A stretch of DNA of 64,000 bases, from positions 99,301 through 163,300 of the forward strand of contig JADBKE010000013.1 of assembly GCA_014896535.1 (NCBI GenBank), given 5' to 3'. The translations under genes and the position numbers were made by a program. The notes beneath the pieces were generated by a model. That model saw nothing but the letters and a program-made list of their open reading frames with translations. It was not told the DNA's origin and ran no database searches. This document shows, piece after piece, positions 8,493 to 17,019 of the stretch. How positions within the stretch are numbered: position 1 is the stretch's first letter; each line of letters starts with the position of its first letter. This DNA comes from Candidatus Fermentithermobacillaceae bacterium (lineage in GTDB: Bacteria > Bacillota > Sulfobacillia > Fermentithermobacillales > DUSS01).

Positions 8493-9476
8493 ATGATGCC
8501 GGTTCATACTCACGGGGATAGCCCAACAATGAACCCAAAACAGGTGCATGCCGGGTCGAGCACCAGCGGCTCGAGTCGCCCGCAACCGGCTCCGCGAAAG
8601 TTATCCGGAATATTCGCCCCGATTCCTACCCCGTTTGTAAATGAGGAGATAGCGTACGACAAGCTCGAGGCGAATCTCCAGCGGTGGGCGCAAACCAGGC
8701 TCGCAGGTATAGTGGTGCTGGGTTCCAATGGCGAAGCGCCTTTGCTCGACGAAGACGAAAAGGTGAGCCTCGTTTCGTTCTGCAGGCGTCATTTTCCCGC
8801 CGACAAGCCGGTGATCGCCGGTACGGGTTGCGAAAGCACTAGGGCCACTATCCGTTTAACCAAGCGGTGTGCGGATGCCGGGGTCGAGGCCGTGCTCGTT
8901 ATATCGCCCCACTATTTCAAAGCATCTATGAACTCTGAAGCCCTTGAAAGGTTTTACCAGGAGGTGGCGGACGCGTCGCCTGTGCCGGTGCTCATCTACA
9001 ACATGCCCGCCAATACCGGGCTGAATCTACCCTCGTCTCTCGTGACGCGTCTTGCCAGGCACCCCAATATCATCGGGATCAAGGATTCGAGCGGGAATAT
9101 AGTCCAGATTGCGGAGATTATTGCCAACGCGCCCCCGGACTTTTCGGTATTCGCCGGGTCGGCGAGTTTCCTCCTGCCCTCACTGGTTTTGGGAGCTCGG
9201 GGCGGGACTCTCGCTGCGGCCAACGTGATCCCCGATATCTGTGCGGATATTTACGAGCTGGCCCTCGCCGGCAAGACGGAGGAAGCTTCGGTCCTTCAAA
9301 AGAAGATCCTGCGGCTCAATGCGGCTGTCACCTCCCGGTACGGCGTGGCCGGTCTGAAGGCGGCGCTGGATATGATCGGATACTACGGCGGGCCGCCCCG
9401 CAGGCCCGTCTTGCCTCTAGGCGATTCGGAAAGGGCGGAGATTCGCTCCATTTTGGGAGAACTCGGGCTGGTCTGA
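8493..9476 (+). CDS. DHDPS-family aldolase, resembling 4-hydroxy-2-oxoglutarate aldolase
   Basis: A class I aldolase of the DapA/NAL superfamily, about 327 residues. Visible are the GSNGE loop, the catalytic Tyr in LIYNMPANTG and the Schiff-base Lys in IGIKDSSG. The blocks AGTGCESTRAT, VPANTG-like and GYYGGPPRRP resemble HOGA1-type 4-hydroxy-2-oxoglutarate aldolase more than true dihydrodipicolinate synthase as I know these families. A related pyruvate-yielding aldolase is the alternative. ATG 8493 is chosen because AAGGAGG (8477-8483) lies 9 bases upstream; the first 35 residues are a low-complexity extension. It lies 64 bp after the MATE gene, possibly co-transcribed. Confidence 0.85.
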   Translation: MMPVHTHGDSPTMNPKQVHAGSSTSGSSRPQPAPRKLSGIFAPIPTPFVNEEIAYDKLEANLQRWAQTRLAGIVVLGSNGEAPLLDEDEKVSLVSFCRRHFPADKPVIAGTGCESTRATIRLTKRCADAGVEAVLVISPHYFKASMNSEALERFYQEVADASPVPVLIYNMPANTGLNLPSSLVTRLARHPNIIGIKDSSGNIVQIAEIIANAPPDFSVFAGSASFLLPSLVLGARGGTLAAANVIPDICADIYELALAGKTEEASVLQKKILRLNAAVTSRYGVAGLKAALDMIGYYGGPPRRPVLPLGDSERAEIRSILGELGLV

Positions 9477-9536
9477 GCTCTACCTCGCCGAACCGCATAG
9501 GATGTTCCGAAGGCTTTTTGGTCGGAGGTGTCCAGT

Positions 9537-9860
9537 GTGACTATTCAGGCTTTCGTGATCCTGGCGGTTCTCATCGAGGCGTTCACCGGTTTGATCAAAA
9601 CCCTCCTCGAAAACTTCGGAGTCGCCCTGAAGGACTGGATGGACCAGCTCATCAGCCTGGTCCTGGCCGTTGCGGTGGCGGCCGGTGGAAAGGTGGATTT
9701 CTTCGCGGTGCTGTCTCGGGTTCTTCCGATCGACTTCGGCTTGCCTCCTGTCGTGGGGATAGTGCTTTCCGCCGTGATTCTGGCGAGAGGCAGCAACGCT
9801 GTGCACGACCTGCTGAAAAAGCTGAATCCGCCTCAGGAAGGTACCCTGCGGATGTGGTGA
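9537..9860 (+). CDS. Small integral membrane protein of unknown function
   Basis: About 107 residues with three hydrophobic stretches (about 5-25, 38-55 and 68-85) and a charged C-terminal tail. GTG 9537 sits 8 bases after GGAGG (9524-9528); an in-frame GTG at 9528 overlaps that site. I recognise no family; the size and layout are reminiscent of small holin-like proteins, but no motif supports this. It follows the aldolase by 60 bp. Confidence 0.65.
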   Translation: MTIQAFVILAVLIEAFTGLIKTLLENFGVALKDWMDQLISLVLAVAVAAGGKVDFFAVLSRVLPIDFGLPPVVGIVLSAVILARGSNAVHDLLKKLNPPQEGTLRMW

Positions 9861-9885
9861 AAGGGATATTGGCGTTTATATCGGG

Positions 9886-10063
9886 GTCACACTGAGGTTC
9901 ATATTGGGGCTCATGTTGTTCCTGGCTCCAGTCGAAGCCACCACCGACATCGCCATGAGTCACACTGAGGTTCATATTGGGGCTCATGTTGGTCCTGGCC
10001 CGAGTCGAAGCCAGCACCGACATCGCCATGAGTCACACTGAGGTTCATATTGGGTTTCATGTT
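9886..10063 (+). repeat. 73-bp direct repeats, 2.4 copies
   Basis: A nearly identical 73-bp unit starts with GTCACACTGAGGTTCATATT at 9886, 9959 and 10032; the third copy breaks off after about 32 bp. The copies differ at only a few positions, so the duplication is recent compared with the other arrays here. The gap 9861-10549 holds this element, the feoB promoter and operator and an 11-bp array. Confidence 0.9.
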
Positions 10064-10171
10064 TTTCCTCTGGCCGCCCGATGCCCGGCTTGGCGAGTCT
10101 AGAGAGCAGTTTGCGTTCAAATTGGCGTTGATGTGTCGTTCCTCCGACCCTTCCGCGGTCCCCTGAGCGAG

Positions 10172-10199
10172 TTGCATTTGCCCACGGGAAATCTATAAT
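10172..10199 (+). promoter_or_regulatory. Sigma-A-like promoter for feoB
   Basis: TTGCAT (10172-10177) and TATAAT (10194-10199) are separated by 16 bp. Transcription would begin near 10206, giving a leader of about 340 nt before feoB. Confidence 0.7.
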
Positions 10200-10205
10200 A
10201 GAAGC

Positions 10206-10227
10206 AGAGTTAGGTCAACCTAACTCT
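10206..10227 (+). promoter_or_regulatory. DtxR/IdeR-like iron operator at the feoB promoter
   Basis: A perfect inverted repeat with arms AGAGTTAGGT and ACCTAACTCT around a CA centre, placed at the predicted transcription start. The TTAGG...CCTAA architecture matches operators of the DtxR/IdeR family of metal-dependent repressors. Iron-replete repression of feoB is the natural inference. Confidence 0.75.
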
Positions 10228-10282
10228 CTGACGGACGACTTCCGGCCTGGCAAAGGCGTTCCTGCCAGACTCGGGTTTGCTC

Positions 10283-10348
10283 GGTTCAGGGACGGTTCAA
10301 GGAAGGTTCAAAGGCGGTTGAAACGCGGTCCAAAGCTGGAGCGGTTCA
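10283..10348 (+). repeat. 11-bp tandem array (GGTTCA) in the feoB leader
   Basis: GGTTCA or close variants recur at 10283, 10294, 10305, 10316 and 10327, each 11 bp apart; another copy lies at 10343. The period is close to one helical turn. It lies in the leader between the iron operator and the feoB start. Confidence 0.75.
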
Positions 10349-10549
10349 ACGGGGTCCCGGAAAACTGCACGGGTCGTTCGACTTACGTGGTCATCAAAGG
10401 GTGTTTCGGGAAAATAGAAAGATGCAATGGGTCTGATGAAGGTATCAGTGATTTGACGGCAATGGATAAGTTGAGCGGAGAATCCGTAAACCGCGTGACG
10501 GGTCCGGTGAATATATCGCCCGTTCGCCAACAGGGAGAGGTGGAGAACG

Positions 10550-12544
10550 GTGGAGCTCGCCACGAGCTATGGTGTCGCAAATCCGGCCCGGTTGCCCCGA
10601 ACGATCGCGCTGGTCGGGCAGCCGAACGTGGGTAAGAGCGTGATAATGAACGCCCTTACGGGAACCAGGGCTTTCGTTTCGAATTATCCCGGTACCACCG
10701 TCGAGCTCACCGAGGGAACCCTCGTGTTAGGCAACAAACGCATAAAGGTCATCGACACGCCCGGAACCTACAGCCTTCATTCGGATACCGAGGATCAGAG
10801 AGTGACCCAGCGGGTGCTTCTGGAAGGTGGGGTCGATCTCATAATCAACGTAATCGATGCCGCAAACCTCGCGAGGAATCTTTATCTGACCCTTCAACTC
10901 CTTGACTTGGGGATACCTCTGGTAGTGGCCTTGAATCAGGTGGACAGAGCGAAAGCTGCCGGACTCGAGATAGATGCGAAAAAACTCGAAGACATCCTGG
11001 GAGTTCCGGTTGTGCCCATCGTAGCCACGAAAGGCGAAGGGCTTCGGGAGCTTGTATCCGCCATCGGGCGAGGGCGGGTGGGCAAACCCATCAGGTTTTC
11101 GGACCAGGTGGAAGAAGTCATAGCGCACCTGGAGAGGGAGATCGCAAAGGTCGTTCCGGAAGTCAGGGGAAGGCGGAGGTCTCATGCCTCGCGCGCCCTG
11201 GCGATCCATCTCATGGAGCACGACCGCGTGGACGAGGATCTGTTTGATCTCTATCCGGAGCTTCGTACGCTCGTGGAGAGTCTTCAGCGGCAGGTGGGGG
11301 CTGGGGCCGCGTGCTCCAGGTGCTACCGGTCGTGCGCCTTTTGCCCTGCCCGGGACGAGGAGCACCCTTCATTTCCCACGTGTCTGGAACGGACCGTTCA
11401 AGCCCGGGCCATCGCTTCGCAGGTGACCTCCGTGCGTGCCAGCGGACTCATGCGGGGGGCTTTGCGAGGCCCGACGTTGGAGGACTTGTTGGATACACCG
11501 GCAGGCGGCCTTGTCATCACCGCACTGACCGCCTACTTCTCGTACAAAGTGATCGTATTTGTGATGGACCTTTTCGAGAGACTGGTGGCCGTCGCGACAA
11601 GTCCGCTTTTGGAGTGGATAACGTCGCTGGCTGCGCGTTTTCCGGAGGGGAGCTTCGCCGGTCTTCTTCTCACATCTTTGCCGGAAGGGCTGGTACTCCC
11701 CTTTTCCGTGGTCTTCCCGGCGATGTTCACCATCTACATGCTCATGGGGTTCCTCGAAGACACCGGGTTATTGCCCAGGATCGCTGTTACCGTGCACCGG
11801 GTCACGTCGTTTATGGGGTTGCCGGGTCAAGCCGTGGTTCCGCTGATCCTGGGTTTTGGATGCCGGGCGCCGGCGGTTCTGGCCACGAGGAGTCTGCCCG
11901 ATAAACGGTCCCGCTTAATCGTGGCCACGCTTCTTTCGATGGCGGTGCCGTGCGCTGCCAGCCTGGCCATCATTACCGGTGTGTCCGAGGTATTCAAGGT
12001 GAACCTTCTGGTCGTGTATGGAGTGGTTGCAGCGGTGTTCACCGGCACCGGTGTCATCCTGGGAAGACTGTTTCAGGGTGAAGGGGAGTTTGTTCTGGAA
12101 GTGCCGCCCCTGAGATGGCCATCCTTTTCCAACGTGTGGCGGAAGAGCCGCGTCAGAATGAGCGGGTTTTTCCTTCACGTCCTGCCGCTTCTCATGGGAG
12201 TGAGCGTGATCCTGCGCTATCTGGTGTCCGGAGGATACCTGAACTTTCTTTCGGCGCTGGGTCCGGTGACCACCCGGCTCTTCGGAGTGAGGGGCGAAGT
12301 GTTCGCGGCAGTGGCGATGACCGTAGTCCAGAGGTACCTCGCTCCTATGGTGTTGCTCAACCTGCCCCTGAGCCCGAGGGAGGCTACGATAGCCGTGAGC
12401 ATGGTGTCGGTGTCCATGCCTTGTACGCCAGTTTTGGCTCTGCTAGTCAAGGAAGTGGGGTGGAGGAGTGCGATCTTCATTTTGCTCCTGGCTCTGGGCG
12501 TTTCGCTGGGAGTGGGGCTCGCCTTGAACGTGGTGCTTCCCTGA
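10550..12544 (+). CDS. feoB: Ferrous iron transporter FeoB
   Basis: A 664-residue Fe(II) uptake protein. The N-terminal G domain has GQPNVGKS (23-30), YPGTTVE, DTPGTYSL and ALNQVD as the guanine-specificity motif. A helical GDI-like region follows, then two gate domains of hydrophobic helices including LPRIAVTVHRVTSF and LILGFGCRAPAVLATR. Between the cytosolic part and the membrane part is a cysteine cluster (Cys255, 258, 262 and 265) not typical of E. coli FeoB. The GTG start follows GGGAGAGG by about 9 bases. feoA lies downstream rather than upstream, separated by 411 bp of repeats. Confidence 0.95.
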   Translation: MELATSYGVANPARLPRTIALVGQPNVGKSVIMNALTGTRAFVSNYPGTTVELTEGTLVLGNKRIKVIDTPGTYSLHSDTEDQRVTQRVLLEGGVDLIINVIDAANLARNLYLTLQLLDLGIPLVVALNQVDRAKAAGLEIDAKKLEDILGVPVVPIVATKGEGLRELVSAIGRGRVGKPIRFSDQVEEVIAHLEREIAKVVPEVRGRRRSHASRALAIHLMEHDRVDEDLFDLYPELRTLVESLQRQVGAGAACSRCYRSCAFCPARDEEHPSFPTCLERTVQARAIASQVTSVRASGLMRGALRGPTLEDLLDTPAGGLVITALTAYFSYKVIVFVMDLFERLVAVATSPLLEWITSLAARFPEGSFAGLLLTSLPEGLVLPFSVVFPAMFTIYMLMGFLEDTGLLPRIAVTVHRVTSFMGLPGQAVVPLILGFGCRAPAVLATRSLPDKRSRLIVATLLSMAVPCAASLAIITGVSEVFKVNLLVVYGVVAAVFTGTGVILGRLFQGEGEFVLEVPPLRWPSFSNVWRKSRVRMSGFFLHVLPLLMGVSVILRYLVSGGYLNFLSALGPVTTRLFGVRGEVFAAVAMTVVQRYLAPMVLLNLPLSPREATIAVSMVSVSMPCTPVLALLVKEVGWRSAIFILLLALGVSLGVGLALNVVLP

Positions 12545-12691
12545 GCGCGGCTGTGGGTTCGAGGATGTCCGCATAAGTGCTCGGTGTCAGCAAGAGGGCT
12601 CTGCCGGCGGCCCTTCGGCGCCGGAACGTTCGCTTGGGTGCTAAAACAGCATGCGGCGTGCTCGAATCAGAGGCGAGAACGAAAACCCCCG

Positions 12692-12934
12692 TTGATCGCC
12701 ATGGGTTGGCTACGGGTTAATCGTGAACGTACCACTAAGCCACAGATTAAGGAAAAGTGCCGTTTGATGGCCATGGGTTGGCTACGGGGATAACATGCAG
12801 CGTATCTGCAGCCACAAGAGACGGCCCTGCGAGTAACACGGGTTGGGCCCAGAAGATAAGGCACGGAAGATGAAGTGCGGCAGACGCGCCTAGAGACGCA
12901 CAGCAGGCAAGCCTGCTAGCAACGTGGGTTGGGC
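12692..12934 (+). repeat. Degenerate repeats between feoB and feoA
   Basis: A segment of about 25 bp containing GCCATGGGTTGGCTACGGG occurs at 12692-12716 and 12764-12788, 72 bp apart. A shorter related motif, GGGTTGGGC followed by a GATAAGG block, occurs at 12840 and 12926. The second contributes the feoA ribosome-binding site. Nothing else is visible in the 12545-12955 gap. Confidence 0.7.
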
Positions 12935-12955
12935 ACGGAGGATAAGGAGCATAGT

Positions 12956-13201
12956 ATGTGGGCAAAAGCTGAACTCAGTTTAACCGATCTGCGACCTGGT
13001 GAGACGGCCGAGGTCATATCCATACGTAAGGGAAAGCGAGCTCAGATGCGTCTTCTCGAGCTCGGCATAACTCCCGGCACCCGAATTACCGTAGTAGCTG
13101 CCCATCCTTTCAGAGGGCCCGTGGTGGTCAGGGTCGGCACGCTGGAGGTTGCCCTGGGGTGGGGATTAGCTTCGTCCGTTCGGGTCAGGCCGTGCTCGTA
13201 G
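12956..13201 (+). CDS. feoA: FeoA-type SH3-like accessory protein
   Basis: An 81-residue SH3-like protein with the family pattern LTDLRPGETAEVISI, RLLELGITPGTRITVV and a C-terminal LGWGLASSVRV. FeoA proteins assist FeoB in Fe(II) uptake. ATG 12956 is chosen over an upstream in-frame ATG because AAGGAG (12944-12949) lies 6 bases before it. Gene order is feoB-feoA, the reverse of the common arrangement. Confidence 0.9.
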   Translation: MWAKAELSLTDLRPGETAEVISIRKGKRAQMRLLELGITPGTRITVVAAHPFRGPVVVRVGTLEVALGWGLASSVRVRPCS

Positions 13202-13265
13202 GCTTGCTGCTCCCACGTTCGGAAGTTGACGGGTCAACCATAACCCGGACATCGAGAAGAAGACG

Positions 13266-14285
13266 TTACAACACAGTTCCGAGCACGCTCACCAGCATTC
13301 CGGCGAGAAACCCCGCTACTACCAGCAAGATTGCGATTCCCACCGAGTCTGCCTTGCTCTTGGACTCCTTGAACAGAATGGCCAGGGCTACTCCGGCGTT
13401 GGATGAGAGCCCCGCAACCGTCGCGGAGAACGAGAGCATTCCGCGCTGAAAGGCGTCTGCTATCGCCACCGATGTGGCGCACGACGGAAAAAGTCCTACC
13501 AGAGCAGCGATGAGATTCTGGCACCATCCGGTGCCTACCAGAACGTGAGTAAGTTTTTCCTCACCCAGGTGCCCTACGATGTGGAAGATAACGGAAAAGG
13601 CCAGGACCATGAGACCTACCCTCACAGTCCGGGCGAGGGCGTGGACAAACAGGTCCTTCCAAGAATGTGCGGGAATCTGGCAGGTACTGGGGACCACTAA
13701 CGAGCCGGCATCGGGCCCAGCCGGGGCGTGGTCCTCTAGTCCTTCTGAAACGGTGAGAACAGCTCGACACCGACAATCACGTTCCGGCCTCAGACCCGCT
13801 GGTTTCGGCGCATGTACCGTCTCCGCGTCGCCGTCGAGTTTGGCGGTGGTGCGCCGGCGGACCGTTTCGCTTGCCCGCCCAGCCAGGTTTATGGCGGCGC
13901 CGGCTGCCGCGCCCCACACAAATTTCGTGAGCAGCAAGGGGAGCACCCAACCGACGGATTGTTTCGCCGACAGCAATATGGGCAGCGCTTCGTCGGAAGT
14001 GGCGATGTAACTGGCAATGAGCGTTCCCCGAGGGATGAGGCCGTCGAGATACATGACCGTCGCCGCGCTCGCAAATCCGCATTGCGGTAAGAGTCCCAGG
14101 GCGGAAGCTGTTATAGCTCCGACGATTGGATGACTGGACAGTCGCCGGAGAGACTCAAGTTTCCGCCCGTGCGCCACAAACTCCACGAAGAGGTATGCGG
14201 CAAAAAGCACGGGTAGCATGGATACGGTGTGGGTTACGGACTCTACCAGAATCTCCATAAGCTGATCGAAAAAATGTGCGTCCAA
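13266..14285 (-). CDS. Putative 10-TM heavy-metal/arsenic exporter family permease
   Basis: A polytopic membrane protein of about 339 residues with an internal duplication: GLLPQCGFASAATVMYLDG with SYIATSDEALPIL in the first half, and GLFPSCATSVAIADAFQRG with GLSSNAGVALAILFKES in the second. This pattern matches the putative 10TM heavy-metal exporter family as I know it; the metal is unproven. A His/Asp/Cys-poor linker separates the halves. TTG 14285 is preferred, with GGAGG 8 bases before it. The frame is open to 14444, but that extension runs into an intergenic repeat. It converges on feoA. Confidence 0.8.
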   Translation of the reverse strand: MDAHFFDQLMEILVESVTHTVSMLPVLFAAYLFVEFVAHGRKLESLRRLSSHPIVGAITASALGLLPQCGFASAATVMYLDGLIPRGTLIASYIATSDEALPILLSAKQSVGWVLPLLLTKFVWGAAAGAAINLAGRASETVRRRTTAKLDGDAETVHAPKPAGLRPERDCRCRAVLTVSEGLEDHAPAGPDAGSLVVPSTCQIPAHSWKDLFVHALARTVRVGLMVLAFSVIFHIVGHLGEEKLTHVLVGTGWCQNLIAALVGLFPSCATSVAIADAFQRGMLSFSATVAGLSSNAGVALAILFKESKSKADSVGIAILLVVAGFLAGMLVSVLGTVL

Positions 14286-14399
14286 GAAAGTCGCCTCCAA
14301 CTGTTCTTGCCAGTCGTCTCTCGCTAGATAAAGTATACCCTTATGGCCGTCAGCTGGTACCCGCTTTACCGTCTCTAGCCATGGGTCTCTTGCTGCCAT

Positions 14400-14508
14400 G
14401 GACACATGGTTGGCTCGCTGCGAGGGCGGTTGAACTCCGCTCACGCTCGCGCTCAGAAAGCAAAGAGAGCTTGGACACCTGGTTGGTTCGCCGCGAGGGC
14501 GGTGGAAC
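14400..14508 (+). repeat. Two 36-bp direct repeats, 73 bp apart
   Basis: A 36-bp segment, GGACACATGGTTGG continuing to GCGAGGGCGGTTGAAC, lies at 14400-14435 and recurs with four differences at 14473-14508. It lies upstream of the permease in the 14286-14836 gap. The rest of the gap shows no gene. Confidence 0.75.
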
Positions 14509-14836
14509 GCGAAACCTTCGGAGATCCGGTTTTGGGGGATACCCGGAGCGTGCCGGCTTATCCTGAGCTTATCCTCACGTCCGCTAGGTACACCTCATGT
14601 TCGTAGAACGGTTGTAGAGGGATACTCCGGCCGGGAGAAGAAACATCCCTCGAGGGTATCACGGGGCGACGGTATGACTGGAAATGCCGCGTAGGCTTTG
14701 TTGCTGCAGGCGAGTTCACAAATATCTAACATCGTAACCAACTGCGAGGCACCGGTTGGCGCGCGCCAGGCTATCCGGTAGGTGTCCCCGCACCAAAGGC
14801 ATCAAAAGCATGAACACGAAAGAAGGGGGCAGGTGC

Positions 14837-16273
14837 ATGTCTCGAGAGCCGGAAAGAGCCACATCCCTAACTGTCCGGCGTTACGAAGCGCTGGGTGCGA
14901 TTATGCTTGGTGGCATTATGGGTCCCATCGCCGCCAGCGTCGTAAATGTCATCCTTCCTACGGTCACGGACTATTTCAAAGCCCCTCTTGCCACAGCCCA
15001 GTGGGTTTCGTTAGTCTACCTGATTACCACCAGCGGCCTCCTCTTGTTCTGTGGGCGGCTGGGAGACATTCTTGGGTACAAGAGGGTTTATCTTGCGGGG
15101 CTTCTTTTCTTTGTTGTCGCCTCGGGTCTGTGCAGCCTGGCACCGAGCATCTACTGGTTGATAGCTTTCCGCGCGGTACAAGGGATCGGAGCCGCTATGA
15201 TGATGGCCGTGCCTTACGCCATCATTACAGCGATTTTTCCGCCGGAGGAACGCGGCCGGGCCCTGGGCATTAACGCCATCAGCATTTCAGCCGGGTTGGC
15301 GATTGGCCCAGTCCTCGGGGGGCTCCTCACCTCCTTGTGGGGATGGAAGGCTGCCTTGCTCATAAACATCCCCATTGGCTTGGCTGGATTTCTGTGGGCT
15401 GCAAAAGTGGTCCCCGAGTTAAGAGGACAATCCGGCAAAATGGATTTCGGTGGTGCAGTGAGCGCCTTCGTCTTCCTTTTTTCCTCCCTGTACTTTCTTA
15501 ACCAAGTCCAGAAGGTGGGAGCGGGACTTGCGCCCTACGTTGGCCTGGTTGCAGCTGTTATCAGCGGAGCCTGTTTCTTGTACGTTGAGGCACGCTCTCC
15601 GCAACCCATGGTGAACCTGGTTCTGTTCCGAAACAGGACCTTTTCTCTGGCTACTCTCAGCGCGCTTCTGAACTTTGCCTCCCAGTACATTCTGGTCTTC
15701 CTCGTCCCGTTTTACCTTCAGCGCATCCTCCACTACTCGCCTAACAAAATAGGCATGCTCATGACGAGCTTCCCCCTGGCGACCATGGTGGTTGCTCCTA
15801 TTAGCGGGGTTCTTTCGGACCGGTTGGGTACCAGGACGTTGGCAGCGGCCGGGGCAGCTGTGTGTGGCGTAGCTCTCGTGACCATGGCCCTCTTGCGCGA
15901 TAATGCTACTGCGATTGCCATAGTATGGTGCCTGGCTCTTTTCGGCCTCGGTACCGGGATATTCCAGTCCCCTAATAACAGCGCGGTCATGGGGAGCGTA
16001 GCCCGACCTTATCTAGGAATTGCTTCCGGTGTCCTAGCGACGGCCAGGAACATCGGCATGGCTTTGGGCATCGCCTCTGCTGGAATGATTTTGTATGCTC
16101 TGGTTCCGCCGGCGATCATCGCCCAGAGCAGTCTGGATGCCGCACAGGCAGCTCGTTTTCTTACGGGGCTGAGATACGCCTACCTTTTCGGGGCTGTGCT
16201 CACCGTCCTGGCGGCGGTTTTGTCCCTTGTTCAGGGTGAAGTGGGTGAAGATAGGGCAAAGCCGGGGTCTTAA
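14837..16273 (+). CDS. MFS drug-efflux transporter, DHA2 (EmrB/QacA) type
   Basis: About 478 residues with 12-14 membrane segments. The blocks SLVYLITTSGLLLFCGRLGDILGYKR (motif A), RAVQGIGAAMMMAVPYAII and GPVLGGLLTSLWGWKAALLINIPIG (motif C and the helix 6 region) are typical of proton-driven multidrug pumps of the DHA2 group. ATG 14837 follows AAGGGGGCAGG; an earlier in-frame ATG at 14810 is possible. No regulator sits beside it, so the substrate is unknown. bioY starts 200 bp downstream behind a repeat array. Confidence 0.9.
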   Translation: MSREPERATSLTVRRYEALGAIMLGGIMGPIAASVVNVILPTVTDYFKAPLATAQWVSLVYLITTSGLLLFCGRLGDILGYKRVYLAGLLFFVVASGLCSLAPSIYWLIAFRAVQGIGAAMMMAVPYAIITAIFPPEERGRALGINAISISAGLAIGPVLGGLLTSLWGWKAALLINIPIGLAGFLWAAKVVPELRGQSGKMDFGGAVSAFVFLFSSLYFLNQVQKVGAGLAPYVGLVAAVISGACFLYVEARSPQPMVNLVLFRNRTFSLATLSALLNFASQYILVFLVPFYLQRILHYSPNKIGMLMTSFPLATMVVAPISGVLSDRLGTRTLAAAGAAVCGVALVTMALLRDNATAIAIVWCLALFGLGTGIFQSPNNSAVMGSVARPYLGIASGVLATARNIGMALGIASAGMILYALVPPAIIAQSSLDAAQAARFLTGLRYAYLFGAVLTVLAAVLSLVQGEVGEDRAKPGS

Positions 16274-16346
16274 GCTTTGCAACAGCCGCGCTTGGGCACG
16301 GGGCTGTCGAGTCAGGAAATGGGTAGCTCTTACTTCAAGACTGTGG

Positions 16347-16460
16347 TTATCAAACGGGCATCTCAAACAGACATCTCAAAGAGATATCTCAAACAGATAT
16401 CTCAAACTGCTCTCAAACTGCTATCTCAAGCGGCTATCTCAAACGGACATCTCAAACGGG
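16347..16460 (+). repeat. 13-bp tandem array (ATCTCAAAC) directly upstream of bioY
   Basis: Units close to ATCTCAAACNGNC start at 16360, 16373, 16386, 16399, about 16410, 16423, 16436 and 16449, all 13 bp apart except one 11-bp step and its compensation. The array ends about 14 bases before the bioY ATG, where a ribosome-binding site would be expected, and probably lies within the bioY leader or promoter. Confidence 0.85.
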
Positions 16461-16473
16461 CAGGGATGTTTTA

Positions 16474-17019
16474 ATGAAGACGAGGTCACTGGTTCTCGCT
16501 GCGCTGTGTGCGGCACTAATAGGGGCTCTGGCTCAGGTTGCGGTTCCGCTTCCGTTTTCCCCAGTCCCGTTCACCGGTCAGATGCTCGGGGTATTTCTGG
16601 CCGGGGCCGTGCTGGGCAGGAAACTGGGTGTGATATCGGTTCTAGCGTATGTCCTCCTGGGTGTCCTGGGCCTCCCAGTCTTTGCCCGAGGCATGAGTGG
16701 CGCGAGCGTGTTGCTTGGTCCTAGTGGAGGCTACCTCGTTGGGTTTGTGGCCGGGGTATACGTACTCGGATTCGTAGTTGAACGTGGAATGGAGGGCGAA
16801 CGGGGATACCTTCGCTCGGCCGCGGGAATGCTACTTTGCCTGGTGATAACCTACCTTTTCGGTGTCATGCAGCTCAGTTTGGTCATGAAGCTCTCCTTCA
16901 AAGAGGCTCTCCTGGTCGGAGCTGTACCATTTATCCCGGTCGATGTAGTAAAGGCCCTTCTCGCTGCCCGAGTGGCTGTGCCGGTAAGAAAGGCGCTCCG
17001 CTCAGCAGGTATGCTGTAA
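16474..17019 (+). CDS. bioY: BioY biotin-uptake S component
   Basis: A 181-residue membrane protein with the BioY signature VPLPFSPVPFTGQMLGVFLAG, the block VLLGVLGLPVFARG, then GPSGGYLVGF and the C-terminal PFIPVDVVKALLA. BioY is the substrate-binding unit of ECF-type biotin importers and usually works with shared EcfA/EcfT energising subunits, which are not in this window. No strong ribosome-binding site is seen (CAGGG only). A role in biotin uptake is the family expectation. Confidence 0.93.
   Translation: MKTRSLVLAALCAALIGALAQVAVPLPFSPVPFTGQMLGVFLAGAVLGRKLGVISVLAYVLLGVLGLPVFARGMSGASVLLGPSGGYLVGFVAGVYVLGFVVERGMEGERGYLRSAAGMLLCLVITYLFGVMQLSLVMKLSFKEALLVGAVPFIPVDVVKALLAARVAVPVRKALRSAGML

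Noticed and set aside
14286..14444. N-terminal extension of the heavy-metal exporter
   Set aside because: The extra codons run into a 36-bp intergenic repeat, and a GGAGG lies 8 bases before the internal TTG at 14285.
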